Shown piece by piece: positions 43,633 to 53,972 of a stretch of 64,000 nt of DNA. The translations under genes and the position numbers were made by a program. Positions within the stretch are counted from its first letter, which is position 1. Each line of letters opens with the position of its first letter. The notes under the pieces are model-generated. The model saw only the letters and a program-made list of their open reading frames with translations, was not told the origin of the DNA and searched no databases. The DNA comes from Desulfovibrionaceae bacterium (GTDB taxonomy: Bacteria > Desulfobacterota > Desulfovibrionia > Desulfovibrionales > Desulfovibrionaceae), in NCBI GenBank assembly GCA_016932995.1, contig JAFGBU010000017.1, positions 28,337 through 92,336 on the forward strand, read 5' to 3'.

Positions 43633-43668
43633 ACAGGGCGGCCGCGCTATGCGCGGCCGCCCTGTTTC
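43633..43668. terminator. Terminator after the hydrogenase operon
   Basis: A 15-bp perfect stem (ACAGGGCGGCCGCGC / GCGCGGCCGCCCTGT) with a 3-base loop and TTTC after it. It lies between the convergent hypC and the unknown gene at 43674, and on the minus strand the U-run is weak. Confidence 0.88.
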
Positions 43669-43673
43669 GCTCT

Positions 43674-44132
43674 TCAGGTCCTGAAGAACGTGGCCTTTAA
43701 AAAAACCGGGTCCAGCAGCGTCCTGGGGTCGGCCAGCACGCGGTCCGGGAGCAGGTGGCGTCGGCAATAGCCCCGGGAGCCGTAGAAGGCCCGGGCCCGG
43801 TCCAGGCACCCGGCCTCGCGCGCGGCCAGGAGCGCGGCGTCCCGCTGGCAGCGCGACCCGGCCATGAGCGCGAAGAGCCTGTCCCGGTATCCGAAACGCG
43901 CGAGCAGGGCCTTGAGCCTCAGGTATTCCCGGTGCCTGGACCTGGCGTCGGCCAGGCAGATCACGGCCCCGGCCGTGGAGAACGCGGCCGCGGCAAGGGC
44001 CGGGCCGGACCCGGCCCCGGACGCCCAGGCCGCGGCAAGGGCCCAGGCCGCGGCCTGGGCCAGACAGGCCAGGGCCGTGAGGCAGGGCAGGGGGGCGGCC
44101 CTGGCCAGGCGTTTCAGGTCCAGGTCCTGCAT
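43674..44132 (-). CDS. Small membrane protein of unknown function
   Basis: 152 residues. Two hydrophobic segments at about 13-36 (LPCLTALACLAQAAAWALAA) and 43-60 suggest a two-helix anchor. The rest is soluble, basic and Cys/Arg-rich (ARFGYRDRLFALMAGSRCQRDAALL, SRGYCRRHLLPDRVL). The family is not recognised. It follows the next gene by 12 bases and both follow icd, so they may be co-transcribed. Confidence 0.65.
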   Translation of the reverse strand: MQDLDLKRLARAAPLPCLTALACLAQAAAWALAAAWASGAGSGPALAAAAFSTAGAVICLADARSRHREYLRLKALLARFGYRDRLFALMAGSRCQRDAALLAAREAGCLDRARAFYGSRGYCRRHLLPDRVLADPRTLLDPVFLKATFFRT

Positions 44133-44144
44133 CGACGCCTCCGT

Positions 44145-44606
44145 CTAGAAGGAGAACAGCGTTATCTCCTGCGGCGGCCCCTGGTCGGCCGTCTGGGCCC
44201 GGGGCTCGGAGCGGTAGGTGAACCCGTAGACCTTGGGCGAGAGCCTGATCTCGGCCGGGGCCTCGCGCGGCTCGTCGTCGGCCTGCTCGAAATGGCCGTC
44301 GCCCTCGAAGTCGCCCCTCAGGCCGTAGACCTTGTTGCTGGCCGCGTCCCGGTACCAGTAGGCCGCCGGCCGGCCCTGGATGTAGTTCACGAAAAGGGTC
44401 TTGTCGCCCTTGCGGAACTCGCGGACCAGGGACTCCTCTCCGGCCAGGTCCTTTGTCTGGTCGCGCTGCCGCTCCGAGACCAGCTCCCACTCGGAGAGGT
44501 CCGGCAGGGGGCAGCGCGGGCCCTGGTCCCCGGCCCGGGCCGCGGACCAGGCCAGGCACGCGGCCAGGGCCAGAATCAGGGTCAATGCCTTGCCCGGTCC
44601 GTTCAT
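44145..44606 (-). CDS. Secreted or lipid-free periplasmic protein of unknown function
   Basis: 153 residues with a clear signal peptide (KALTLILALAACLAWSAARAGD, cleavage near ARA-G at about 25). The mature part is small and polar: LVREFRKGDKTLFVNYIQGRPAAYWY and DFEGDGHFEQADDEP. The DFEGDGHFE stretch resembles a calcium-type or repeat loop, but it is single. The family is not recognised. Starts 19 bases after icd. Confidence 0.7.
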   Translation of the reverse strand: MNGPGKALTLILALAACLAWSAARAGDQGPRCPLPDLSEWELVSERQRDQTKDLAGEESLVREFRKGDKTLFVNYIQGRPAAYWYRDAASNKVYGLRGDFEGDGHFEQADDEPREAPAEIRLSPKVYGFTYRSEPRAQTADQGPPQEITLFSF

Positions 44607-44625
44607 GTCTCCTCCGGCCGACGGT

Positions 44626-45780
<1,155 letters not shown>

Positions 45781-45893
45781 GATATCCTCCGTTGTCTGCG
45801 GGTTGAGCCGGATGTCCGCGTTCCCTTTGGCGGAGTTCACCTGATAGCCGCTGAAAGGCCGTATGGCAAGACCTTTGGGCCCGCCGGCCGGGG

Positions 45894-45923
45894 TTGACAA
45901 GGCTTCGGGGCCAGGGCTAGTTC
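45894..45923 (+). promoter_or_regulatory. Possible promoter of trpB2
   Basis: TTGACA (45894-45899), an 18-base GC-rich spacer, and TAGTTC (45918-45923). The layout copies that of the aromatic operon promoter at 13774. The predicted start near 45930 gives a leader of about 130 bases. Confidence 0.45.
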
Positions 45924-45966
45924 ACAATGGACAACCAAGAGGCCGGGCCTGTTTGCGATCCCTTTG

Positions 45967-46026
45967 CCGCCCGGGCCCGCGCGGTTCGACCGTCCTCGGC
46001 CGAGGGTCCGGGCGGGCGATTTTTTT
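45967..46026 (+). terminator. Terminator-like hairpin in the trpB2 leader (candidate attenuator)
   Basis: CCGCCCGG (45967-45974) pairs with CCGGGCGG (46008-46015); alternatively GCCCGC (45975-45980) pairs with GCGGGC (46012-46017). A palindromic CCTCGGCCGAGG lies inside, and T7 (46020-46026) follows. No gene lies upstream on this strand (icd is divergent), so the hairpin can only act on the trpB2 transcript itself. No Trp-rich leader peptide was found here. Confidence 0.55.
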
Positions 46027-46058
46027 GTGCTGATTTCGGCCTTTTCAAGGAGGACAAT

Positions 46059-47399
46059 GTGAACAACGTCGTCAATCTACCCCCCGAGGACATGCCCAGG
46101 CAGTGGTACAACGCCCTGCCCGACCTACCCACGCCCCTGCAGCCGCCCCTGGACCCGGAGACCAAAAAGCCCGTGGACCCGGCCAAGCTGGCGGTGATCT
46201 TTCCCAACAGCCTGATCGAGCAGGAGATGAGCCCCGAGCGGTTCATAGACATCCCCGAGGAGGTCCTGGACATCTACGGCCTGTGGCGGCCCACGCCTCT
46301 GGTCCGGGCCAGGAACCTGGAGCGGGCCATAGGCTCCAAGTGCAAGATATTCTACAAGAACGAGTCGGTGTCCCCGGCCGGGTCGCACAAGCCCAACACC
46401 TCGGTGCCCCAGGCCTGGTACAACAAGGCCGAGGGCGTCAAGCGCCTGGCCACCGAGACCGGGGCGGGCCAGTGGGGCACGGCCCTGGCCTTTGCCTCCC
46501 GCATGCTCGGGATCGAGTGCGTGGTGTACATGGTCAAGGTCAGCTTCGAGCAGAAGCCCTACCGCCAGATAATGATCCGCTCCTACGGCGGGGAGATACA
46601 TCCCTCGCCCTCGGACAAGACCAACACCGGCCGGGCCGTGCTCGCCAGGGACCCGGGGTGCAAGGGCAGCCTGGGCCTGGCCATCTCCGAGGCCGTGGAG
46701 GACGCGGCCACCCGCGAGGACACCAAGTACACCCTGGGCAGCGTGCTCAACCACGTGCTCCTGCACCAGAGCGTGACCGGGCTCGAGACCCTGAGGCAGC
46801 TGGCCATGATCGGCGAGAAGGCCGACTACGTGGTCGGCTGCGTGGGCGGGGGCAGCAACTTCGGCGGGTTCATGCTCCCGTTCTTGTCCCGCAAGCTCTC
46901 GGGCGAGGACGTGACCTTCGTGGCCGCGGAGCCCAAGGCCTGCCCGACCCTGACCAGGGGCGACTACCGCTACGACTACGGGGACATGGCCAGGCTCACG
47001 CCCTTGCTCAAGATGCACACCCTGGGCCACTCCTTCATGCCCCCGCCGATCCACGCCGGGGGGCTGCGCTACCACGGGGACGCGCCCATACTCTGCAACC
47101 TGGTGGCCGAGGGCCTGGTCCAGGCCCGGGCCTATTTCCAGACCGAGTGCTTCGAGGCCGCCCGGCTGTTCATGGGCGTCGAGGGCTTCCTGCCCGCGCC
47201 CGAGACCTCGCACGCCATCAAGGCGGCCATTGACCTGGCCTCGGAGGCCAAGCCCGGCTCGACCATCGTGTTTCTGTACTCCGGCCACGGCCTGCTGGAC
47301 CTGGGCTCCTACGACGCCTTTCTCCAGGGCGGACTGTCCAACTACGCCCTGCCCCAGGAGGACATCGAGGCCGCCCTCAGGGACTGCCCGCGGATCTAG
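46059..47399 (+). CDS. trpB2: TrpB2-type tryptophan synthase beta chain-like protein
   Basis: 446 residues, longer than TrpB1. PLP lysine in [30 protein letters not shown], and [12 protein letters not shown] (phosphate loop). The N-terminus with [28 protein letters not shown] is typical of TrpB2. Such proteins can make Trp from indole and serine without TrpA, or act on related substrates. The start is GTG at 46059 with AAGGAGGACAAT upstream. An in-frame ATG at 45927 would force translation across the leader hairpin and adds no conserved sequence. Confidence 0.92.
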   Translation: MNNVVNLPPEDMPRQWYNALPDLPTPLQPPLDPETKKPVDPAKLAVIFPNSLIEQEMSPERFIDIPEEVLDIYGLWRPTPLVRARNLERAIGSKCKIFYKNESVSPAGSHKPNTSVPQAWYNKAEGVKRLATETGAGQWGTALAFASRMLGIECVVYMVKVSFEQKPYRQIMIRSYGGEIHPSPSDKTNTGRAVLARDPGCKGSLGLAISEAVEDAATREDTKYTLGSVLNHVLLHQSVTGLETLRQLAMIGEKADYVVGCVGGGSNFGGFMLPFLSRKLSGEDVTFVAAEPKACPTLTRGDYRYDYGDMARLTPLLKMHTLGHSFMPPPIHAGGLRYHGDAPILCNLVAEGLVQARAYFQTECFEAARLFMGVEGFLPAPETSHAIKAAIDLASEAKPGSTIVFLYSGHGLLDLGSYDAFLQGGLSNYALPQEDIEAALRDCPRI

Positions 47400-47409
47400 C
47401 CTCGTCTTG

Positions 47410-47444
47410 AAAGAAAAGGCCGCCCGCGGGCGGCCTTTTCTTTT
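47410..47444. terminator. Bidirectional terminator after trpB2
   Basis: A perfect palindrome, GAAAAGGCCGCCC-GC-GGGCGGCCTTTTC, with A- and T-rich flanks. It serves trpB2 and the convergent gene at 47459. Confidence 0.92.
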
Positions 47445-47458
47445 GGTCCCTTGGCCGT

Positions 47459-48613
47459 TCAGTCGGCCTTGGCCCGGGGGACAAGCCCGGCCTTGGCCTT
47501 CAGGGCCATGATCCGCTGAAAGGACTCCTCGATCCTGGACCTGTCGAGCCTGCCCTCGGCCACCAGCTCGGTTATGGCCCGTACGGCCCTGGCCGCGATG
47601 TCCGGGTCATAGCTCAGGTTGTTGCCGAAGAGCAGGATGTCCGCCCCGGCGTCCAGGGCCAGAAATATGGTCTCCTTGAACCCGTAGCGCCCGGCCACGG
47701 CCTTCATGTCCAGGTCGTCGGTCACGACCAGGCCGTCAAAGCCCAGGGCCTGGCGCAGGAGCCCGGTGATCGTGGCCCGGGACAGGCTGGCCGGGTACTT
47801 CGGGTCCAGCTCGGCGTTGAACACGTGCCCGGCCATGACCATGTCGCACAGGCCGGCGTCAATGAGCCTGCGGTAGGGCACGAGCTCGGACCCGGACCAG
47901 GTCCGGGTCACGTCGGTCAGGCCCAGGTGGCTGTCGGTCCTGGCGCTGCCGTGGCCCGGAAAGTGCTTGGGGCAGGCGATGACCCCGCACTCGCCGAGGA
48001 GCGAGACGAACTCCGCGGCCATGCGGGCGACCTTTTCCGGGTCCGGAGAGAAGCTGCGCTCCAGGGCCCCTATGGCCGGGCTTTCCGGGTTCAGGTCCAG
48101 GTCCACCACCGGCGCGAAGTCCAGGTTGAAGCCGTTCTCCGCGAGCTCGTTGCCGATGATCAGGGCCGAGGCGCCAAGGGCCAGGGGGTCCCCGGAGCGG
48201 CCCAGGGCCCGGGCCGAGGGCGTTTCCAGAAAGCCGCGCCCCGCCCTGAGCCGCTGCACCCTGCCGCCCTCCTGGTCCACGGCCACGAAGAGCGGGACCT
48301 TGGCCCTGGCCTGCAGGCCCGAGATAAGGGCCCGGACCTGGCCGGGGCTTTTGATGTTGCGCTCCGGGCTGTTCAGGGCCACGTCGCGGTCGAACAGGAT
48401 CAGCCCGCCGAGGCCTTGGCCCAGGGCCTCGGCCAGGGGGCCGTCCGCCTCGGCCACAAGGCCCCTGAACCCGACCATGACCAGTTGCCCGGCCATGAGC
48501 TTAAGCTCCGGGTCCGCAACCGGGCCCCAGGCGCCGCGCCGCGCGCCGCAGCCAACGACAAGGACCAGGCCCAACAGGGCGCTCAGCAACACCGGGACCA
48601 GGGGCTTGTCCAT
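47459..48613 (-). CDS. GH3 beta-N-acetylhexosaminidase-like lipoprotein (NagZ family)
   Basis: 384 residues. Signal with a lipobox (GLVLVVGCGARR, Cys about 22), so it is probably anchored in a membrane. The GH3 core has VAVDQEGGRVQRL, PVVDLDLNPESPAIG, the NagZ signature CPKHFPGHGSARTDSHLGL (His of the catalytic dyad), and the nucleophile Asp in VVTDDLDMKAVAG. NagZ removes GlcNAc from peptidoglycan fragments. A lipid-anchored form would act outside the cytoplasm, unlike cytoplasmic E. coli NagZ. Confidence 0.88.
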   Translation of the reverse strand: MDKPLVPVLLSALLGLVLVVGCGARRGAWGPVADPELKLMAGQLVMVGFRGLVAEADGPLAEALGQGLGGLILFDRDVALNSPERNIKSPGQVRALISGLQARAKVPLFVAVDQEGGRVQRLRAGRGFLETPSARALGRSGDPLALGASALIIGNELAENGFNLDFAPVVDLDLNPESPAIGALERSFSPDPEKVARMAAEFVSLLGECGVIACPKHFPGHGSARTDSHLGLTDVTRTWSGSELVPYRRLIDAGLCDMVMAGHVFNAELDPKYPASLSRATITGLLRQALGFDGLVVTDDLDMKAVAGRYGFKETIFLALDAGADILLFGNNLSYDPDIAARAVRAITELVAEGRLDRSRIEESFQRIMALKAKAGLVPRAKAD

Positions 48614-49016
48614 GTTCGGGCCTTGATTCTTGGAGATTGCAGGGCAAGGGATTTTTCGCACACCAAACCGGGTTCGTCAAAGCCGCTTCGGCCGGCCGGC
48701 CATTTGCCGTTGGCGGGCCGCAGGCCGCCTTTGGCCGAAAAATGCGTCCTGCCCGGGACCAAGGGCGCTAGCATAATGATTGCGGCAAGGGGTTTCAGTG
48801 CGGGGAGGCGTTCGGCCATATTTTATTATATCTAGTTTATTATATCATGTTGTATTATTTATTATGCTCAATAGTGCATAAACATTTAAAGCACATTGGG
48901 CATTGCCAAAAACTATAATTTAGTTATCATTTAATTATACGAAGTAATCCATGGCCTGGCAGGGGCGCGTTGGCTGGTGGACATGAGGGGCGAGGCGGCT
49001 AACAAGACAGGGGGTT
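48614..49016 (+). other. AT-rich intergenic region upstream of the chemoreceptor
   Basis: 403 bases without a gene. From 48819 to 48955 it is strikingly AT-rich in an otherwise GC-rich window. It holds a direct repeat TTTATTATATC (48822-48832 and 48836-48846), a related TTATTTATTAT, and a TATAAT at 48914-48919 with no matching -35. It probably drives the chemoreceptor gene. No small gene was recognised. Confidence 0.5.
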
Positions 49017-51266
49017 ATGCGAAAGTCAGTTGTGGCTAGGTTGATAGCCTTCGTGGTCCTGGCCCTTGTTTTGGAGGGGGCGTTTTCATACCTTTACGTG
49101 TCCTACGACCTGGGCGGATTTTCCTCGAAACAGGCCCAAAAGACAAAGTCCTTCATATTCGACAGGGAGAAGACAACGCTCGAGGACCTGGTCAAGGCGG
49201 CCTACAGCATCGCCCAGGAGTATTATGACCGGTCCGTGGACATCGAGGCCCTGAAAAGGGACAAGGCCGAGGAGCTCAAGGTCCTGATCGAGGCCCTGAA
49301 GAGCCAGATCGTGGCCTACTACAACAAGAACAAGGACCTTGTTTCCGGGGACGAGCTGCTGGACAATATCAAGGAGCTGGTCCGCAGCATGCGTTTTTCC
49401 GGCGGCAACTACGTGTGGATAAACGACATGCAACCGGCCATGGTCATGCACCCGACCCAGCCCAAGCTCGACGGAAAGGACCTCTCCGGGTTCAAGGACC
49501 AGGAGGGCAAGGCCCTGTTCGTGGACATGGTCGAGGTCTGCAAGAAGCACGGCCAGGGCATGGTCAGCTACCTCTGGGAGAAGCCCGGCGAGGCCGAGGC
49601 CAAGCCCAAGGTGTCCTATGTCATGCTCATCCCGGAGCTGGGCTGGATAATCGGCACCGGGGCCTGGGTCGAGGACATCAGCTCCAGGCTCAAGGCCGAG
49701 GCCCTGGCCCAGATAGGCAAGATGCGCATGAGCGACGGCAACTACTTCTGGGTCAACGACCTGGAGCCCCGGATGGTCATGCACCCGATCAAGCCGGACT
49801 TGAACGGCAAGCCCCTGGCCGAGTACAAGGACACCCAGGGCAAGAAGCTGTTCGTGGAGTTCGCCGAGGTCTGCAAGAGGGACGGCCAGGGCTTTGTCGA
49901 GTACCACTGGGGCAAGCCCGGCAAGGAGGGCGACTTCCCCAAGTTGTCCTTTGTCAAGCTGTTCAAGCCCTGGGGCTGGGTCATCGGCATGGGCGTGTAC
50001 GTGGACGAGGTGGACGTCCTGGCCGAGACCGGGCAGCGTGAGTTCAACGACGCGGTGGCCGGCATCCTGACGCGCATGCTTGTGAGCCTCGGCCTGTTCA
50101 TCCTCGCGGTCACCGCGGCCCTTGTCGCATACATCCGTTACAACCTGAACCGGCCGCTCAGCCGCCTGGCGGACTTTGCGGGCAAGGTGGCCGAGGGCGA
50201 TCTTAAGGCGGGCATAACCGGCCGTTTCAAGGGCGAGATACTGGGGCTCAAGACGGCCATCGAGACCATGGTCCAAGGCCTTAAGCAGAACATGGCCGAG
50301 GCCCACCAGAAGAGCAGGCAGGCCGAGGAGGAGGCGGAAAAGGCCAGGTCGGCCATGGCCGAGGCCGAAGAGGCCAAGGAGCGGGCCCTTAAGGCCAGGC
50401 GCGAGGCCTTGGTCGAGGCGGCTGAAAGGCTGGAGGGCCTGGCCAACAGCATGTCCTCGGCCTCGGAGGAGCTCTCGGCCCAGGTCGAGCAGGTCAGCCA
50501 GGGCAGCTCGCTCCAGAGCGAGCGCTCGGCCGAGACGGCCACCTCCATGGAGGAGATGAACGCCAATGTCCTGGAGGTCGCCAGAAACGCCTCCGAGGCC
50601 GCAAGCAGCGCGGACGCGGCCAAGAAGCAGGCCACGGACGGGGCCGAGATCGTGGGCAAGGTGGTCCAGGCCATAAACGAGGTCCACGAACGCACCACGC
50701 GCATGACCGAGAGCCTGAACACCCTGGGCGGCCAGGCCGAGGGCATCGGCCAGGTCCTGAACGTGATCACCGACATCGCCGACCAGACCAACCTCTTGGC
50801 CTTGAACGCGGCCATCGAGGCCGCCCGGGCCGGCGAGGCCGGCCGGGGTTTCGCCGTGGTCGCGGACGAGGTCCGCAAGCTGGCCGAAAAGACCATGCTG
50901 GCGACCAAGGAGGTCGGCGACGCCGTGGAGGCCATCCAGGGCGGAGCCAAGATCAACATCTCCGAGATGCAGGGCGCGGCCGAGGCCGTGGCCAAGAGCA
51001 CCGGGTTGGCCAGCGAGGCCGGGGCCGCGCTCCAGGCCATCGTGGACATCGTGGACGCGAACACCGACCAGGTCAGGTCCATCGCCGCGGCCTCCGAGCA
51101 GCAGTCCGCGGCCTCTGAGGAGATCAACAGGGCCGTGGAGGACATCAACAGGGTGACCTCCGAGACCGCGCAGGGCATGGTCCAGGCCGCCCAGGCCATC
51201 TCGGACCTGGCCAGGCTGGCCGGCGACCTCAAGGAGATAGTCGACGGCTTCAGGCGCGTGGAATAG
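49017..51266 (+). CDS. Methyl-accepting chemotaxis protein with two Cache domains
   Basis: 749 residues. N-terminal membrane helix (about 8-28), then two Cache-type sensor repeats in the periplasm: [17 protein letters not shown] ... [13 protein letters not shown] and [27 protein letters not shown] ... [14 protein letters not shown] second membrane helix follows at about 350-372, then HAMP (about 373-425), a coiled coil, and the signalling tip [43 protein letters not shown]. Cache pairs of this kind bind small organic acids; the ligand here is unknown. The ATG at 49017 has GGGGG upstream. Confidence 0.95.
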   Translation: MRKSVVARLIAFVVLALVLEGAFSYLYVSYDLGGFSSKQAQKTKSFIFDREKTTLEDLVKAAYSIAQEYYDRSVDIEALKRDKAEELKVLIEALKSQIVAYYNKNKDLVSGDELLDNIKELVRSMRFSGGNYVWINDMQPAMVMHPTQPKLDGKDLSGFKDQEGKALFVDMVEVCKKHGQGMVSYLWEKPGEAEAKPKVSYVMLIPELGWIIGTGAWVEDISSRLKAEALAQIGKMRMSDGNYFWVNDLEPRMVMHPIKPDLNGKPLAEYKDTQGKKLFVEFAEVCKRDGQGFVEYHWGKPGKEGDFPKLSFVKLFKPWGWVIGMGVYVDEVDVLAETGQREFNDAVAGILTRMLVSLGLFILAVTAALVAYIRYNLNRPLSRLADFAGKVAEGDLKAGITGRFKGEILGLKTAIETMVQGLKQNMAEAHQKSRQAEEEAEKARSAMAEAEEAKERALKARREALVEAAERLEGLANSMSSASEELSAQVEQVSQGSSLQSERSAETATSMEEMNANVLEVARNASEAASSADAAKKQATDGAEIVGKVVQAINEVHERTTRMTESLNTLGGQAEGIGQVLNVITDIADQTNLLALNAAIEAARAGEAGRGFAVVADEVRKLAEKTMLATKEVGDAVEAIQGGAKINISEMQGAAEAVAKSTGLASEAGAALQAIVDIVDANTDQVRSIAAASEQQSAASEEINRAVEDINRVTSETAQGMVQAAQAISDLARLAGDLKEIVDGFRRVE

Positions 51267-51285
51267 TCCCGGGCCGAGGCGCGGC

Positions 51286-51326
51286 AAGAGGACCCCGGGC
51301 CGGATTCCGGCCCGGGGTCCTCTTTT
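51286..51326 (+). terminator. Terminator after the chemoreceptor
   Basis: A 16-bp perfect stem (GAGGACCCCGGGCCGG / CCGGCCCGGGGTCCTC) with loop ATT and a T4 run. Confidence 0.93.
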
Positions 51327-51358
51327 GCAGGCAACCCAAATGGGCTAGACTGCCGGGC

Positions 51359-52318
51359 ATGAGCCCACTTCCACCAAGGCCGTCGTTTCTGCGCCGGGTG
51401 CTCAGGCCCGCCTGGGTGGACCTGGGGCCCCTGGTCCTCGGGCCCGCCTCCGGGCCCCTGGACAGGGCCACGGCCGAGGACTGGTCCCTGGTGCTGGCCG
51501 CCAGGCGGGTCCCGCACCGGATGCTCCGGAGCGGCGCCGGATACGGCCTCAGGACCACGCCCTGGTTCGCGGACCGGGCCGCGGGCGAGATCAGGCTGTA
51601 CATCGAGGAGAACCCCCCGGGCGCGGGCGCGTCCCGCGTCCCGCCCCGTTCGGGCCCGGACGCGCGCCTGGCGCTTTTGGCCGCGCTCTTCTTGCCGGCC
51701 TTCTATGGCCTGACCAACAGGCCCATGCCCGGCCTGGGCCTGTTCCCGCACCACTGGACCGAGGCCGGGGCCGCGGACGCCGGGGCCATAATCGCCGGGC
51801 AGTGGTGGCGGGCCGCCACCGCCCTGACCCTGCACGGCGACCTGGCCCACGTCCTGGGCAACGCGGTCATCGGCGGGGTGTTCCTGGTCCTGGTGGCCAA
51901 GAGGCTCGGCCCGGGCCTGGGCTGGCTCTTGACCCTGGCCGCGGGCGTCCTGGGAAACCTGGTCAACTCGTACCTTCAGGGCCCGCCGCACCTGTCCCTG
52001 GGCTTCTCCACCGCGGTCTTCGGGGCCGCGGGCATATTGTCCGGGGTGCGGGCCATGGACGGCGAGGGCCTGTCCCCGCGCTCGTTCCTGGTCCCGGTGG
52101 CCGCAGGCCTGGGCCTGCTGGCCATGCTCGGCTCGGGCGAGGGCAACGTGGACTTGGGGGCCCATGTGTGCGGGTTTTTCTGCGGCCTGCCCATGGGGGC
52201 CCTGGCCGTGGCCGTGGCCGGACGCCTGGCCAGGGTCCTGGCCAGGGCCGACGCCTGGTTGTTCTTGGCCGGGTTCGGGGTCATTGCCTGGGCCTGGGTC
52301 TTGGCTTATGCTGATTGA
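51359..52318 (+). CDS. Rhomboid-family intramembrane serine protease
   Basis: 319 residues. An N-terminal soluble part (1-100) precedes about seven hydrophobic segments. Catalytic Ser in GFSTAVFGAAG (GxSxxxxG), catalytic His in DLGAHVCGFFCGLPMG, and the conserved HGDLAHVLGNAVIGG in the second helix region with the Asn of the oxyanion hole. WWRAATALTLHG is the family WR motif. The substrate is unknown. Convincing ribosome sites are lacking before the ATG at 51359. Confidence 0.9.
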   Translation: MSPLPPRPSFLRRVLRPAWVDLGPLVLGPASGPLDRATAEDWSLVLAARRVPHRMLRSGAGYGLRTTPWFADRAAGEIRLYIEENPPGAGASRVPPRSGPDARLALLAALFLPAFYGLTNRPMPGLGLFPHHWTEAGAADAGAIIAGQWWRAATALTLHGDLAHVLGNAVIGGVFLVLVAKRLGPGLGWLLTLAAGVLGNLVNSYLQGPPHLSLGFSTAVFGAAGILSGVRAMDGEGLSPRSFLVPVAAGLGLLAMLGSGEGNVDLGAHVCGFFCGLPMGALAVAVAGRLARVLARADAWLFLAGFGVIAWAWVLAYAD

Positions 52319-52354
52319 TGTGCGCCGCGCCCGGCGGGCGTTTTCGGGAGGGTC

Positions 52355-53146
52355 ATGGAACCGGTCGTTGAAATGAACGGGGTCTGTTTTTCCTACGACC
52401 AGACCCCGGCCCTGGAAGGGGTGGACCTGACCATACTCAAGGGCCAGCTCATCGCCGTGCTCGGCCCAAACGGCGGGGGCAAGTCCACCCTGCTCAAGCT
52501 CATCCTGGGGCTTTTGACGCCCGACAGGGGCCTGGTCCGGGTCTTTGGCCGGCCGCCCCTGGAGGTCAGCGCGCGCATGGGCTACCTGCCCCAGCAGAAG
52601 GACATCTCCAAGTCCTTTCCCGCGACCGTGCTCGACGTGGTGGCCATGGGCCTGGTCAGGCGGGGCAGACTGGGGGCCTGGGGCCTGCGCAGGGACCGGG
52701 CCCCGTCCGCCAAGGCCTCCCGGGCCCTGGGCATGGTGGGCATGATCGAGCAGGCCAAACGCTGGTTCTTCGAGCTCTCCGGGGGCCAGAGGCAGCGCGT
52801 GCTCCTGGCCAGGGCATTGGTGGCCGACCCCGACCTTCTGGTCCTGGACGAGCCCACGGCCAACGTGGACGCCCCTGCGCGCGAGGACCTCTTCGGGCTC
52901 CTGGAGCGGCTCAAGGAGCGCATGACCATAGTCATGGTCAGCCACGACGTGTCCGCCCTGACCAGGGGGATAGACTCGCTGGTCTGCGTCAACAGGACCG
53001 CGCATTGCCACGATCGGGCCCAGCTGCCCGAGGCCATCTTCGAGGTCGACTACGAGCGCCTGGACCTGGGCCAGTGCCCGGTGCGCCTGGTCTCTCATGG
53101 CAGGGACCGGTCCGGGCCGGATGAGACCGGGGGCGGCCATGCCTGA
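52355..53146 (+). CDS. znuC: Zinc/manganese-type ABC transporter ATP-binding protein
   Basis: 263 residues. Walker A GPNGGGKSTLLK, Q-loop LPQQKDISKSFP, signature ELSGGQRQRVLLARA, Walker B LLVLDEPTANVDAPA, switch His in VMVSHDVSAL. The LPQQ and GGGK patterns are typical of the ZnuC/MntB class. It pairs with the permease that overlaps its 3' end. A solute-binding protein gene (ZnuA type) is missing here. Confidence 0.9.
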   Translation: MEPVVEMNGVCFSYDQTPALEGVDLTILKGQLIAVLGPNGGGKSTLLKLILGLLTPDRGLVRVFGRPPLEVSARMGYLPQQKDISKSFPATVLDVVAMGLVRRGRLGAWGLRRDRAPSAKASRALGMVGMIEQAKRWFFELSGGQRQRVLLARALVADPDLLVLDEPTANVDAPAREDLFGLLERLKERMTIVMVSHDVSALTRGIDSLVCVNRTAHCHDRAQLPEAIFEVDYERLDLGQCPVRLVSHGRDRSGPDETGGGHA

Positions 53147-53951
53147 CCCCGCCTGCCTGGGGCTGATGGCCAACGCCCTGCTGGCCATGGTCCTGACCAG
53201 CCTGGTCTGCGGCGTGATCGGGAGCCTGATCGTGGTCAACAGGCAGGTCTTTCTGTCCGGGGGCATCGCCCACGCCTCGTTCGGCGGGGTCGGCCTGGCC
53301 GTCTGCCTGGGCCTTCCGGTCCTGCCGGTGACCGCGCTCTTCGCCCTTTGCGCGGCCCTGTCCATGTCCTGGCTCTCGCAGCGGGCCAGGATGTTCGAGG
53401 ACGCGGTCATCGGGGTCATCTGGGCCTTGGGCATGGCCCTGGGCGTGCTGCTCCTGAACCTGGCCCCGGGCTACGGCGTGGACCCCATGAGCTACCTGTT
53501 CGGCAGCGTCCTGGCCGTGTCCGGGACCGACAACCTGCTCATGGCCGGCGCCGCGCTCGCTGACGCGGTCCTGTGCGCGGCCTTTTACAAGGGCTTCGAG
53601 GCCATGAGCTTCGAGGAGGACTTCGCCCGGGCCCGCGGGGTCCCGGTGGTCGGCCTCTACTATCTGCTCATGTGCATGGTCGCGGTGAGCATAGTCATGG
53701 TCATGCGGGTGGTCGGCCTGATACTGGTCATCGCCCTACTCACCATCCCGCCGCTCATGGTCATGGGGCGGGTCAAGAAGCTGAGCTCGATGATCTTGTG
53801 GTCCATCGGCCTGTGCCTGTTCTTCGGGGTCCTGGGCCTGGTCGTGTCCTATGTCCTGGACCTGACCGCCGGGGCGACCATCATAGCCGTGGCCGGCCTG
53901 TTTTTTGTCCTCTCCCTGGTCTTGCCCGGCAGGATGCGCCGGGAGCGCTGA
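53139..53951 (+). CDS. znuB: Zinc/manganese-type ABC transporter permease
   Basis: 270 residues, about eight membrane helices (ABC-3 family). GVIGSLIVVNRQVFLSGGIAHASFGGVGLA is the conserved coupling region, SYLFGSVLAVSGTDN and GLILVIALLTIPPLMV follow. The ATG at 53139 overlaps the znuC stop by 8 bases, giving translational coupling; a start at 53097 would put 14 odd residues before it. Confidence 0.92.
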   Translation: MPDPACLGLMANALLAMVLTSLVCGVIGSLIVVNRQVFLSGGIAHASFGGVGLAVCLGLPVLPVTALFALCAALSMSWLSQRARMFEDAVIGVIWALGMALGVLLLNLAPGYGVDPMSYLFGSVLAVSGTDNLLMAGAALADAVLCAAFYKGFEAMSFEEDFARARGVPVVGLYYLLMCMVAVSIVMVMRVVGLILVIALLTIPPLMVMGRVKKLSSMILWSIGLCLFFGVLGLVVSYVLDLTAGATIIAVAGLFFVLSLVLPGRMRRER

Positions 53952-53972
53952 GGCCGGGATGTCCTTCCGGCG

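Noticed and set aside
41200..44559. Very long open frame (1119 codons) on the minus strand across the hydrogenase genes
   Set aside because: It is the mirror of hynA, hynC and hypC caused by high GC at third positions, and its product is Gly/Val/His-rich with no domain.
45911..45926. CTAGTT resembling a TrpR half-site upstream of trpB2
   Set aside because: The second half (AACTAG) is missing, and no TrpR gene is seen. Kept only as part of a possible -10.
45927..46058. A T-box riboswitch or Trp leader peptide in the trpB2 leader
   Set aside because: The T-box sequence is not present and the in-frame codons contain no Trp.
50138..53434. Open frame of 1098 codons on the minus strand opposite the chemoreceptor, rhomboid and znuC genes
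   Set aside because: It mirrors three recognisable plus-strand genes; composition is that of an antisense shadow.
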